Position numbers and translations under genes: made by a program. Source: Chitinophagaceae bacterium (GTDB lineage: Bacteria > Bacteroidota > Bacteroidia > Chitinophagales > Chitinophagaceae). From it: a DNA stretch of 34,214 bases. Positions 1 to 8,807 of the stretch are shown piece by piece (position 1 is the stretch's first letter; each line of letters opens with the position of its first letter). Location: the NCBI GenBank assembly GCA_947379895.1, contig CANCPA010000029.1, forward strand, positions 1 through 34,214. The letters run 5' to 3'. Below the pieces are notes generated by a model that worked only from the letters and a program-made list of their open reading frames with translations, was not told the DNA's origin and did no database searches.

Positions 1-86
1 TAATAGCCATCTTCCTTTTGAGCCTTTTCTCTCAAAATGTCTTTTGCGTTATCCAAATACCGATGTGCTTCTGCGATGTGTTTCAT
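1..86 (-). CDS. DUF5618-like protein, 5' fragment
   Basis: An ATG at 86-84 opens a minus-strand frame that stays open to the window edge, giving 28 residues that begin MKHIAEAHRYLDNAKDILRE and continue with a KEDGYY-like end. From memory this matches the N-terminus of the DUF5618 family (small helical proteins of Bacteroidota, with a conserved RYL.NAK.IL.EKA.KEDG motif). The function of that family is unknown. It is transcribed in the same direction as the glucan locus but lies beyond a hairpin terminator at 184-222, so it is probably a separate unit. The rest of the gene is outside the window. Confidence 0.6.
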   Translation of the reverse strand, partial: MKHIAEAHRYLDNAKDILREKAQKEDGY

Positions 87-183
87 TGTATAATTTGCGT
101 GAAGGTAGGGGGAAAGTGATGAGTTATGAGCTTTTGAAGATGGAAAAAACTGAGATAGGAAATTAAACTTAACAAAATACAAA

Positions 184-222
184 GGCGGAATCAGAAACCT
201 GTAAAAGGTATCTAATTCCGCC
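184..222. terminator. Hairpin terminator after the GH16 gene
   Basis: GGCGGAAT at 184-191 pairs with ATTCCGCC at 215-222. The stem continues through one mismatch to AGA/TCT, and an inner ACCT/AGGT closes the loop. On the plus strand it is followed by AATTTTTT, on the minus strand by TTTGTATTTT, so it could stop transcription both ways. Its main expected job is ending the minus-strand operon that finishes at 344. Confidence 0.65.
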
Positions 223-312
223 AATTTTTTACTATCATCGTATAACAATCTACTTAATTCTTAAGCATTAAATCTAAATCCCAATGAATTAAGCCCTAAT
301 CATTACTCATAA

Positions 313-346
313 TACTTACAACCTAGTACTTACAACCTAGTACTTA
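313..346. repeat. 14-bp tandem repeat over the GH16 stop codon
   Basis: TACTTACAACCTAG occurs at 313-326 and again, exactly, at 327-340. A third partial copy, TACTTA, at 341-346 runs into the stop codon of the GH16 gene (344-346). A related word (TTAAGTAGTAGGTTATAAGT) is repeated in the opposite sense upstream of susC. Confidence 0.7.
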
Positions 347-1387
347 TTTATACACCCTTACATAATCAACTAACATTGCATCGCTTGTGAAACCTGAATC
401 GACAGGTCCACCGAAGTTACCACCCATTGCTAGATTGAGTAAAACAAAGAAGTTTTGATTAAACGGCAGACTCGCATCATTATTAAAAGAGAAAAATAAT
501 TGATTGTCCACATACATCTTGATGATTGAAGGTGACCATTCGAGCGAATAGACATGATAGGCAGTAGTTGCATCCGCAATAACAGTTGTACTACCTACTC
601 CCCCCCCACCCGAATGTCCGGGATAATGTATAGTTCCATAAATAGTGTTCACTTGATTTCCTTTTTGCTCCATGATATCCATTTCGCCACATGCAGGCCA
701 TCCTGCTGTACTCTGATTATTGCCTAACATCCATATCGCAGGCCAAGTACCCTTGCTTGCAGGTAACTTTGCACGAACGTCTATTCGTCCATAGGCAAAA
801 GAGAACTTATTTTTTGTCAACAGCCTTGCCGAAGTATAATCGCTTCCATTAAGACTTTGTTTGATTGCAGTGATAACCAAATTACCATTCAACACCTTAG
901 CATTGCTCGAACTATTAGTGTAAAACTGCAATTCGTTATTTCCCCAACCTCCTGCACCAAGATCATAACCCCACTTTGAGGAATCGGGTGCTCCATCGGT
1001 ATTAAATTCGTCTGCCCATACTAGCTTTGTCGATGATGCCTTTACATATACTCCAATTTGAACAGATTTCGAAATAGTGAGTCCACTATTACCTACAGCC
1101 GTAACGGTAACTGTATAAGTATTTGTGCCTGAAAGGGTATAAGTATATTTAGCACTGTCCGCTATTACTGATGTTGAATCGCCATTACCAAAACTGTAGT
1201 TATAAGTAACTGCATTATCAGCAGTGGCAATAAACCTGACTACACCACTTCCATCAACAGCTGCAGAGGCATAGACTTGAAGATTTGAGGGGGCTACGAC
1301 ACTAACAGAATCAGTGCTCTTTTTGCAACTCAAAAAACTGAGGAATGCAAATAACAAAATCATTGAATGACTATTTAAATTTTTCAT
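344..1387 (-). CDS. GH16 endo-beta-1,3-glucanase (laminarinase-like) lipoprotein with PKD domain
   Basis: Predicted surface enzyme that cuts internal bonds of beta-1,3-glucan. Residues 1-21 are a lipoprotein signal ending in a lipobox with Cys21 followed by KK. Residues about 32-115 form a PKD/Ig-like domain. The GH16 domain runs from about 121 to 347, opening with LVWADEF and containing the family signature GEMDIMEQKG, in which Glu235 would be the nucleophile, Asp237 the helper and Glu240 the acid/base. The WGNNELQFYT segment fits the laminarinase branch of GH16. It is the last gene of the minus-strand operon, starting 6 bases after the preceding gene's stop, and is the only glycoside hydrolase in the operon. 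Lichenase or agarase specificity cannot be fully excluded, but the signature and neighbours favour laminarin-type substrates. Confidence 0.93.
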   Translation of the reverse strand: MKNLNSHSMILLFAFLSFLSCKKSTDSVSVVAPSNLQVYASAAVDGSGVVRFIATADNAVTYNYSFGNGDSTSVIADSAKYTYTLSGTNTYTVTVTAVGNSGLTISKSVQIGVYVKASSTKLVWADEFNTDGAPDSSKWGYDLGAGGWGNNELQFYTNSSSNAKVLNGNLVITAIKQSLNGSDYTSARLLTKNKFSFAYGRIDVRAKLPASKGTWPAIWMLGNNQSTAGWPACGEMDIMEQKGNQVNTIYGTIHYPGHSGGGGVGSTTVIADATTAYHVYSLEWSPSIIKMYVDNQLFFSFNNDASLPFNQNFFVLLNLAMGGNFGGPVDSGFTSDAMLVDYVRVYK

Positions 1388-1393
1388 TGTTTC

Positions 1394-2308
1394 TTATTTA
1401 ACTTTTAATATTTGATACCATGCCAAACCATCTGATCCAATGCTGCGAAGATGCATAGACGTTTCTGTTAGTGAGAGTATTTCGTAAGTAGTTCCGCCTG
1501 TTCCGAAGGCAACTAATCCATTTCCCGGCACCTTAAACTGTTTTCTTGTAGAAATGTCTTTTGTAGAAGAGGAAGTTGCTTCCATAAATTGTAATTGCTT
1601 TTTTCCTCCGGGATCAATTGAATAACAGTTATCACCTGCATTTGATCCTTGTCCGTAAAAAGCGGTCGCTGCATTAATAATAAAGCTTTCTCCTTTATTA
1701 TCTAATGTCATATAAATAGCATTAGTTACAGAATCTCTCTTAAAGGTGATTTCGTCATCATATAAACAAGCTGAACGCTCGTTAGGATTTGCCGCATAAT
1801 ATTCCGGATAAAAAGAGGTTGTAGGTCCTACGCCTACGTTTCCACTCGCATTATTATCAATTACCCAAACCTTTACATTATCCCCTGTAAGTTTTTTTCG
1901 AATTGTACTATCTAATTGATAAGAAACATAGATGTATATGTTTTTACTAACGGTAGTCATTGCTCCGCCTGTACCAATTGCATTTACAGTAATGGTATAA
2001 TTGAATGTTCCATTGTTAAGGTAATTGTATTTAAATGTAGTGCCTGTAAAGGTTTGAATTGACGAAGTGCTTGAATCGCCAAAATTAACTCGATAAGCAA
2101 GTGCATTAACACCCGAAACAGTAATGGTAACAATACCTTTTCCATCCCCTCCCTTATTTTTTATACTATCATATCCTTGAATTGAAACTGCCATACTCAC
2201 GTTTGAGGGCGCAGTAATGTTTCCGAATGAGTATTCTGTTTTCTTACATGAGAATGACAACATCCCAATCGTAATAACAAGAAAGATTAAAATGACTTTA
2301 TTCTTCAT
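1394..2308 (-). CDS. PKD-domain lipoprotein, probable surface glycan-binding protein
   Basis: A 304-residue lipoprotein with signal residues 1-20 and Cys21 (FSCKK). A PKD-like domain covers about 33-129 and contains VNFGDSSTSS, the usual PKD strand and turn. The C-terminal part, about 134-304, starts with LTGDNVKVWVID and has many aromatic residues. I recall this kind of domain in Bacteroidota proteins encoded beside GH16 enzymes, where some are annotated as glucanases, but I see no catalytic signature, so a binding role is more likely. It sits between the SusE-position lipoprotein and the GH16 enzyme with gaps of 11 and 6 bases, so all three should share one transcript. Glucan binding at the cell surface is inferred from the context. 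Confidence 0.75.
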   Translation of the reverse strand: MKNKVILIFLVITIGMLSFSCKKTEYSFGNITAPSNVSMAVSIQGYDSIKNKGGDGKGIVTITVSGVNALAYRVNFGDSSTSSIQTFTGTTFKYNYLNNGTFNYTITVNAIGTGGAMTTVSKNIYIYVSYQLDSTIRKKLTGDNVKVWVIDNNASGNVGVGPTTSFYPEYYAANPNERSACLYDDEITFKRDSVTNAIYMTLDNKGESFIINAATAFYGQGSNAGDNCYSIDPGGKKQLQFMEATSSSTKDISTRKQFKVPGNGLVAFGTGGTTYEILSLTETSMHLRSIGSDGLAWYQILKVK

Positions 2309-2319
2309 AATTAGTGTTT

Positions 2320-3900
2320 TTATTGTTGTGAAATATTATCAAACAAGTAAGTAAAGTTGGCAGAACCATCTCCCATAGTTCCGTTATCAAAAATGAGTAC
2401 TACTTTTTGGTATGATTTTGAAACATCTTTACTACTGAAATCAAAAGTTAGCTGTTCCCAAGAATTTGCAGTAGTAGTAGCCACTTCAACTTCTGTACTA
2501 ATACCGCCGTCTGTCAAGTTTTCGAATTTCAATAGTACATGTGCCCCTTTACGAGGTGAGTACACATTCATTGTAAATTTCTTTCCTGACGTAAAATCAA
2601 CAGGGTTAGTTAAAGGAAGATAACTTCCTCCATAAACAGCACCCCCACTTTTAATCATCTGTGCTACTTTATTACTTGTATTGATTCCTGCTTTAAATGG
2701 ATTAGAAATTATAGAGACACCTCCACCATTGAAATCGGTAAATGAATAGTTGATAGTAGACGACTCGAAATCGAGTGGGAAGGCAACATCCGATGATGGC
2801 AAAACATTTGTCAATCTGATATCATCAAATAAATAAGTGAAATTTGCTGAGCCATCTCCCATAATGCCAAGATCGAATATGATGGTTATTTTACTATAAG
2901 CATCTGCTGTATTAATGGCACTATAATTAAATACAAGGTCTTCCCAACCATTTGCCACTGTTGTAGGGGTAGATATTTCGAATGATTTAGTATTGTCTGA
3001 TGCATTTTCCACTTTCAATAATGCAGTTGCACCAACTCGAGGAGAAAATACTTTCATTCTGAATACTTTATTCTTAGAAAAATCGATTGGAGTACTCAAA
3101 GAAATAGAAGTACCTGCATAGGTCTGACCGCTATTCTTGATGAGTTGAGCCACTTTAAAGCTTGTGTTTACCCCTGACATTTGAGGATTATCAATTACAG
3201 AGGTTGCTGCACCTGCAAAATCGACGAAGCCATATTTCAATGTAGAAGATTCAAATGTAAGTGGGAGCACTAAAGGATCTAAAATAGTAATAGTATCACG
3301 CATGATAATTGAATCCTTAGACCCACTAAAAGCAACCACTTTAATTATATACTTACCTATTGAAGGATAGACATGACCGATAGTATCTCCTTGCAAGAAT
3401 GCCTGCGGCACTTCATTAACCACATCTCCAAAATAGACCTTGAAATAGGTTTCATATAAGGCTGATGCAGACAAATTGATCTTGAAATTATTGGCAAGAT
3501 CGGTAAGAGCAGAAACGGTTAAACTTTCGGGAGCCCTAAAGGAAACAGTTAACTGTTGAGTAAGTATAGTGGTACTACCCGAAATACTATGCGCTACTAA
3601 CTTTAAGGAATAAACGCCTTCAGCATAGATGTGTTGTACACTTGCACCCGCTACTACCTTTGAAGGGGCAGTTGTGATATCGCCAAAATAAACTTCAAAA
3701 TAAGAAGCATTTTCCCCATTCGGAGTAATCGTTACCAATCCACTATTATCCTGCGCTATCGTTGTGAGTGCAGTTAATTTTGATGGGGCACCATTACTAT
3801 TAATAAAAGAAGTGTCGGTATAATCCTTTTGGCAAGCTGTAAAGCAAACAACCAAAAGGGAAAACAATAATATTTTAAATAAACTATTCATTTCTGTCAT
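2320..3900 (-). CDS. Lipoprotein with two PKD and two duplicated jelly-roll modules (SusE-position glycan-binding protein)
   Basis: A 526-residue lipoprotein with lipobox FTAC and Cys23. Two PKD/Ig-like domains lie at about 38-122 and 125-207, each with a YFEVYFGD- or YFKVYFGD-type strand. Two beta-sandwich modules follow at about 211-365 and 373-526. They are clear duplicates: each opens with F/LESST..Y.F.DF and each carries the identical string MGDGSANFTYLFD near its end. The module shape (paired strands, then a final YLFDDI strand) resembles carbohydrate-binding modules found next to GH16 domains. The position directly after SusD is that of SusE/SGBP proteins, which hold polysaccharide at the surface. 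Start: ATG at 3900 gives MTEMNS; the second Met (codon 4, at 3891) is equally possible. Glucan specificity is inferred from the operon. Confidence 0.8.
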   Translation of the reverse strand: MTEMNSLFKILLFSLLVVCFTACQKDYTDTSFINSNGAPSKLTALTTIAQDNSGLVTITPNGENASYFEVYFGDITTAPSKVVAGASVQHIYAEGVYSLKLVAHSISGSTTILTQQLTVSFRAPESLTVSALTDLANNFKINLSASALYETYFKVYFGDVVNEVPQAFLQGDTIGHVYPSIGKYIIKVVAFSGSKDSIIMRDTITILDPLVLPLTFESSTLKYGFVDFAGAATSVIDNPQMSGVNTSFKVAQLIKNSGQTYAGTSISLSTPIDFSKNKVFRMKVFSPRVGATALLKVENASDNTKSFEISTPTTVANGWEDLVFNYSAINTADAYSKITIIFDLGIMGDGSANFTYLFDDIRLTNVLPSSDVAFPLDFESSTINYSFTDFNGGGVSIISNPFKAGINTSNKVAQMIKSGGAVYGGSYLPLTNPVDFTSGKKFTMNVYSPRKGAHVLLKFENLTDGGISTEVEVATTTANSWEQLTFDFSSKDVSKSYQKVVLIFDNGTMGDGSANFTYLFDNISQQ

Positions 3901-3912
3901 TTTTTATGGTGA

Positions 3913-5421
3913 TTAATAACCAGGATTTTGTGATAATCCAGAAATATCTATTTCTTGCTGAGGAATTGGAAACACTTCATTTCTACCCACTTTGAAATTA
4001 GGGATTTTTGATGCAGCCTGTCCAGTTCTTACCAAATCAAAGAAACGGTCACCTTCCATCGCCAATTCTAATCGACGCTCATCCCAAATAACTTGCTTTA
4101 AAGAAACCCCTGTTGCAGACGACGCATGTGAATCGTTGCCATAGGCACGTTTCCTAACAAGATTCAAATAGGATTGCGCTTTGCTATCATTAGGAGTCGA
4201 CGCTCTATTATTTGCTTCTGCAGCCATCAACAACACATCTGCATAACGGATAACCCTGTAATTATTTAAATAATTGAGCTGCGAAACACCTGCACTAGAA
4301 GTTTCGCCTAGTCGGGGTTGGTATTTTTGATTATAAAGACCCGTATTTTGATAAGGAGCATCCGAATACGAAATGCCAAAACCTTGATTTGCAGCCGCAT
4401 AAGCTGCTACATCTAAAATAGCGGCATCTCTTCTAGTATCGCTCGAGCTAAATTGACTTTGCAAGTCTTTGGTAGGTAAATCAAAACTATATCCACCACC
4501 TGCATACGGAATGCCGTTTCCCGCAATCTTTCTTATACCACAATATTGCACCATCATATTACCCTGACTCCTTTGAAAGTTTTGAGTACCATAATCATGT
4601 TGATTATCTAGGTTAGTGTATTGTACTTCAAATAACGACTCAGCACCGTTTTGATTAACCTTCAGAAATACATCAGCAAGATTAGTTGTTAAAGTAAATG
4701 CATTACTATTAATGACTCTTTCTAAAACAGCTGCAGCAGAATCGAACTTATTTTCATACAAATAAACCTTCCCTAATAAAGCTTGTGCAGAATACAGGGT
4801 AGCTCGCCCCTTGTCTGTTTGAACCTTCGGCAAATTTGAAATTGCTGTTGTCAAGTCGGTTTCAATTTGCTTATAAACAAGTGATTTCGACGAACGTTTC
4901 AACGTTTTAGATTCACCCACAGTCAATTTATGATCGGTAAATAAAGGAACATCCCCAAACAATCTGACTAATTCGAAGTAATAATAACCTCTCAAAAAAT
5001 ATGCCTCTCCATAGAGTGCATCTTTGCCTGTAAAATTGAGGAGTGCCTTATTTTGATGTAAATAATTGACACGATTAATTCCCTCAAAACAATCAGTCCA
5101 CGACTCAGCAAGTACGCTATTATTAGGTACTATTTGAAAATTGTGTATTTGCTGCATTCCAACATTATCAGTTGCACTTTCACCACCACACATCGCATTG
5201 TCCGAAGCGATATCACCAATCATAGGATCGCTCCATAACCATTGAAGTGGGGTATAACAACCTACTAATAAAGATTGGTAATCACTTGCAGTTTTAAAGT
5301 AGTCTGCAGTGGTAACAATATAATCTTCCTGTGCACTATAGTTAACAAACTTGCTACATGAAATAGTAAGAAGAATTAAAAATGCTACTCCTATTAATTT
5401 AATATTTTTCATTATGTGCAT
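3913..5421 (-). CDS. susD: SusD/RagB-family outer-membrane lipoprotein
   Basis: Surface lipoprotein that caps the SusC channel and binds oligosaccharide for import. Residues 1-21 are a lipoprotein signal with Cys22 (TISC). The N-terminal SusD region follows (DYIVTTADYFKTASDYQSLL), then TPR-like helices including YGEAYFLRGYYYFELVRLFG, a SusD hallmark, and the C-terminal RagB/SusD part with ADVLLMAAEA and WDERRLELAMEGDRFFDLVR. It ends in the usual PIPQQEID..GLSQNPGY motif. Length (502) is normal for the family. The gene begins 9 bases after the susC stop. An in-frame ATG at 5412 would give MKNIKLIG, a more typical signal start. The symbol marks the family, not starch specificity. Confidence 0.95.
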   Translation of the reverse strand: MHIMKNIKLIGVAFLILLTISCSKFVNYSAQEDYIVTTADYFKTASDYQSLLVGCYTPLQWLWSDPMIGDIASDNAMCGGESATDNVGMQQIHNFQIVPNNSVLAESWTDCFEGINRVNYLHQNKALLNFTGKDALYGEAYFLRGYYYFELVRLFGDVPLFTDHKLTVGESKTLKRSSKSLVYKQIETDLTTAISNLPKVQTDKGRATLYSAQALLGKVYLYENKFDSAAAVLERVINSNAFTLTTNLADVFLKVNQNGAESLFEVQYTNLDNQHDYGTQNFQRSQGNMMVQYCGIRKIAGNGIPYAGGGYSFDLPTKDLQSQFSSSDTRRDAAILDVAAYAAANQGFGISYSDAPYQNTGLYNQKYQPRLGETSSAGVSQLNYLNNYRVIRYADVLLMAAEANNRASTPNDSKAQSYLNLVRKRAYGNDSHASSATGVSLKQVIWDERRLELAMEGDRFFDLVRTGQAASKIPNFKVGRNEVFPIPQQEIDISGLSQNPGY

Positions 5422-5430
5422 TTTTAAGTT

Positions 5431-8400
5431 TTAAAATTTACAATCAATACCCATTGAATAAATCCTAGCTTGAGGATAATTTCCTCTATCAACACCCGTA
5501 TCAAAGATGCCACCTGCTATTTCCGGATCAAGTCCCGAATACTTTGTCAATACAAGTGCATTTTTAACTTGCATATAGAGTCTTATTTTATTAAATATTT
5601 TACTCTTATACAGTGTTGCAGGAACAGTATATCCTAATTGAATGTCCTTTATTTTTATAAAAGAACCATCTTCAATATATCTATCAGATGCCCTTGTATT
5701 GATATTAGGATCTGCAAAAGTCACCCTCGGACTTTTTGGATCATTAGTGGTTCCTGCCCCTGTCCATCTAGATAAGATTCCACGATATTTATTGGTAAAT
5801 GCAAGATTCCTTTCATAAGCCCTATAGATATCATTACCGGAAGAAGCGTATATGTATACGTTAAAATCAAATGACTTATATTCTAAGGAAATATTCCAAC
5901 CGATCGTGAATTTAGGAAAAGGATTTCCGATCATTGTCCTATCAGAATCACTTATTTTACCATCTCCATTTATGTCTGCAAATCGAATATCTCCGGGTTG
6001 AGCATTAGATTGTGTAGGATTTTTGGCAATTTCTTCTTGAGTTTGAAATATGCCAATCGCCTTATAACCGTAAAAATAGCCTGGAGCCCTTCCTTTTTCA
6101 TACCTAGTAACTGAATAGGAAGTTGGTATTCCGTAAGTACCGCCCTGAATGTAGCCGCTGCTTGTTTCAGTTACCAAATTCTTAGCAGTAGTGAAGGTCA
6201 CATTACTCGACAACTTTAAGTGTTTGGAAATTGGTTGTGTATACCCTACACTCAAATCTAGCCCTTTAGTTTGTGTGGTTCCTACGTTAGCAAAAGGAGC
6301 TGCGGAAGTACCTAAGTACATAGAAAGCTGTGGAGTAAACAATAAGCCACTAATATTCCTTTCGAAATAATCAACCGTTAATGAGAGCCTATTTTTAATT
6401 AATCGTGCATCAAAACCAAAATTGAATTGCTTTTGTTGTTCCCATTTCAAATCAGGATTCGCAAAAGTAGATAAGGTACTACCATTTACAGGTGAGCCAT
6501 TAAAGACATAACCTGTATTATTTCCCTTGCCGTATTCATAAATCCCTGTATAGATTTGCAAATATTGAGGATGATCAATATTGTCATTTCCTGTTACACC
6601 GTAACTACCTCTAATTTTCAGATAATCTATCGCTTTAAATTTATAGAAGCTTTCAGAGGAAACTAGCCACCCTAAAGAACCTGCATAAAAAGTTCCGAAT
6701 TTATTATTTGCACCAAATTCATAAGAACCGTCTCTACGCAAAGAGAAAGATGCTAGATATTTTTCTTGATAATCATAGTTAACTCTGCTGAAATAGGATA
6801 TGTTTCTTTTTTCAAAGCGATATTCTCCTCCACCTACACCGCCGTTAGAGGCATTACCTGTCGCAGCTGTAAAATCGGCCCAATTCCAAGAGTTATTTGG
6901 AACATCCTGACGAGAAGCAGAGACTACATTACCCGTATTCTTTGCCGCAGAGATACCAACTAGTACATCAAAAGAATGCTCTTTCGCAACTTTAAATGTA
7001 TAATTCCCGAAAGTCTCCAAAGTATAATTATAATAAGTGTCTTTATCATAACTAACCGCGTTATGCCCCGTACCATTCGACGTGCCATCTGCCTTTAACG
7101 TTGAACTTGTATGATTGCTTCCATAATAAATTAGCGGACTAAATGATTTATTAGAGATATCAACATTAGTGAAACCATAACGTGAAGTAATTTTCAAGTT
7201 CTTTAATAGATTGTATTGCAATTCGATTTTACCATATAACTTATTAGTATTTGATTTATTAAACACATTCGCTAATTGTGTTAGTGGATTTACAATTTCG
7301 GATATAATGTTTTTGCTAACGCTAAAGTCTCCTACTGTTCCGGGAACATTGTTATAGATAGGTGCCGTAGGATCGAAGTTGATGGCATTAGAGATTACAC
7401 TGTTAATTGCATTTTCAGGAACTGACGCCCCTCTGATATTTACGAAGCTAATATTGCTAAGCAATTTAAGTTTAGAAGTTAAGTCAATTGATAAATTTGA
7501 TGTTGCATTGTAACGATTAAAATATGACTTATCACCGCCACCAACAATTCCATCTTGCCCTGTATAAGCACCAGAAACAAAATAGGCAATATTTTCAGCA
7601 CCACCTCTTGCGGTGATAGAATGTGATTGCATTGGCGAACTTTTAAATATCTGATTCTGCCAATTTGTGCCAACGCCCAATTTTGATAAATCGGTAAAAG
7701 CAATACTATTACCATCTACTAAACGACCTTCGTTAACAATTGCCGCATATTCGGTGGCATTTAATACAGGCAACTTTCTAGCAACTTCCTGAATTCCGTA
7801 GTTACTACTGTAATTAAACTCTGCTTTTTTATTCTTTCTTCCTGATTTTGTTGTTACTAATATGACTCCATTCCCTCCTTTTACTCCATAAATAGCCGTG
7901 GTAGCGGCATCTTTCAAGACATTAATTGATTCTATATCAGCAGAGTTGATTGAGTTTAAATCATCGAGCGTTTCAACGGCACCATCAACTACAACTAAGG
8001 GATCACTACCCTTGTAAGAAGGTATTCCTCGCACAAACACAGTGGGTTTTCCTCCAGGTGAACCAGAAGAAATCACATTTACACCTGCAGCCCTACCTTG
8101 TAAGGCATCTTCAGCACGAACAGGTTTTAACTTCTCAATATCGGCCGACTTTACTGTTGAAATAGCACCCGAAACCTTTGTTACTTTTTGAGTACCATAT
8201 CCTACAACAATTACTTCATCATTCTTCTTGATTTCTTCATCCATTTGAATGGCGATAACTTCCGCAGCATTTACTTTATACTTGTAAGGAGACATTCCAA
8301 CATAGGAAAAAGTCAAAGTTGCTCCTTTCTCTACAGAAATAGTGAAGCTACCACTTTCGTTTGTTTGGGTCGATTTGTGTGTCTTTTCATTTACAACCGA

Positions 8401-8535
8401 GACACCTTCTAATGCAAGACCTGATGTCTTGTTTGTTACTTTTCCGGTTACTACAATATTATTTTGTGCATTTACCCTAAATAAAAGGCTGCTCAAAAAA
8501 ATACCGATACATAACAATCTGACTTTTAATTTCAT
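5431..8535 (-). CDS. susC: SusC/RagA-family TonB-linked outer-membrane receptor
   Basis: The outer-membrane channel that imports glucan oligosaccharides with energy from TonB. Signal peptide about 1-23 (ends VNA). A carboxypeptidase-regulatory-like domain covers about 27-98 (VVTGKVTNKTSGLALEGV). A TonB-box-like DEVIVVGYGTQ at 106-116 precedes the plug domain. The plug contains the SusC signature LKDAATTAIYGVKGGNGV followed by ILVTTKSG. The rest is a 22-strand-type barrel ending in an aromatic residue (Phe1034). Length 1034 is standard. First gene of the compact operon: SusD starts 9 bases after its stop. A terminator at 8760-8783 and a 272-base gap separate it from the upstream multi-module gene, so it should have its own promoter in 8536-8759, although I found no clean TTTG/TAnnTTTG pair there. 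Confidence 0.95.
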   Translation of the reverse strand: MKLKVRLLCIGIFLSSLLFRVNAQNNIVVTGKVTNKTSGLALEGVSVVNEKTHKSTQTNESGSFTISVEKGATLTFSYVGMSPYKYKVNAAEVIAIQMDEEIKKNDEVIVVGYGTQKVTKVSGAISTVKSADIEKLKPVRAEDALQGRAAGVNVISSGSPGGKPTVFVRGIPSYKGSDPLVVVDGAVETLDDLNSINSADIESINVLKDAATTAIYGVKGGNGVILVTTKSGRKNKKAEFNYSSNYGIQEVARKLPVLNATEYAAIVNEGRLVDGNSIAFTDLSKLGVGTNWQNQIFKSSPMQSHSITARGGAENIAYFVSGAYTGQDGIVGGGDKSYFNRYNATSNLSIDLTSKLKLLSNISFVNIRGASVPENAINSVISNAINFDPTAPIYNNVPGTVGDFSVSKNIISEIVNPLTQLANVFNKSNTNKLYGKIELQYNLLKNLKITSRYGFTNVDISNKSFSPLIYYGSNHTSSTLKADGTSNGTGHNAVSYDKDTYYNYTLETFGNYTFKVAKEHSFDVLVGISAAKNTGNVVSASRQDVPNNSWNWADFTAATGNASNGGVGGGEYRFEKRNISYFSRVNYDYQEKYLASFSLRRDGSYEFGANNKFGTFYAGSLGWLVSSESFYKFKAIDYLKIRGSYGVTGNDNIDHPQYLQIYTGIYEYGKGNNTGYVFNGSPVNGSTLSTFANPDLKWEQQKQFNFGFDARLIKNRLSLTVDYFERNISGLLFTPQLSMYLGTSAAPFANVGTTQTKGLDLSVGYTQPISKHLKLSSNVTFTTAKNLVTETSSGYIQGGTYGIPTSYSVTRYEKGRAPGYFYGYKAIGIFQTQEEIAKNPTQSNAQPGDIRFADINGDGKISDSDRTMIGNPFPKFTIGWNISLEYKSFDFNVYIYASSGNDIYRAYERNLAFTNKYRGILSRWTGAGTTNDPKSPRVTFADPNINTRASDRYIEDGSFIKIKDIQLGYTVPATLYKSKIFNKIRLYMQVKNALVLTKYSGLDPEIAGGIFDTGVDRGNYPQARIYSMGIDCKF

Positions 8536-8557
8536 AATACAATCGTTTAAAACGTGA

Positions 8558-8598
8558 TTAAGTAGTAGGTTATAAGTGTTAAGTAGTAGGTTATAAGT
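8558..8598. repeat. 21-bp tandem repeat upstream of susC
   Basis: TTAAGTAGTAGGTTATAAGT occurs exactly at 8558-8577 and 8579-8598 (period 21). A decayed third part (AGCAAGTTATACGTAACC) follows to about 8616. It lies in the leader region of susC. The reverse complement reads ACTTATAACCTACTACTTAA, close to the ACTTACAACCTAGTACTTA repeat at the other end of the operon (313-346). Confidence 0.7.
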
Positions 8599-8695
8599 AG
8601 CAAGTTATACGTAACCTAAATTTCTTTAAGCCAATTTAGAACTTAAAATATACCGTTTAACTCACCTTAAATTATAACTTTTCTTTGATAGTATT

Positions 8696-8716
8696 AGCTC
8701 ATTATTGAGATGAGCT
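8696..8716. promoter_or_regulatory. Inverted repeat upstream of susC
   Basis: AGCTCAT (8696-8702) and ATGAGCT (8710-8716) form a perfect 7-bp inverted repeat around a 7-base spacer, about 160 bp before the susC start and just after the terminator of the upstream gene. It could be an operator for a PUL regulator or part of the leader RNA; the sequence alone does not decide. Confidence 0.3.
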
Positions 8717-8759
8717 TATTTGATAAAAACTTTGATATATCAAGAATATTTTTAAAAGT

Positions 8760-8783
8760 GGAGGCTATCTTTCGATAGCCTCC
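8760..8783 (-). terminator. Strong hairpin terminator of the multi-module gene
   Basis: GGAGGCTATC (8760-8769) and GATAGCCTCC (8774-8783) pair perfectly over 10 bp around a TTTC loop. On the minus strand the hairpin is followed by ACTTTTAAAAAT. It stands 25 bases after the stop codon of the 1120-residue gene (8808), so that gene is likely transcribed apart from susC, or only partly reads through. Confidence 0.8.
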
Positions 8784-8807
8784 TTTAGTTTTAGGGTTGT
8801 ATACATT

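Noticed and set aside
8188-8557. Plus-strand ORFs antisense to susC (8188-8412 and 8342-8557)
   Set aside because: They are shadows of a strongly conserved gene in another frame and show no domain or signal of their own.
8658-8669. Third copy of the X/Y element end (TAACTCACCTTA)
   Set aside because: Only 12 bases match, the ACGCAA part is missing, and no partner end or direct repeat was found nearby.
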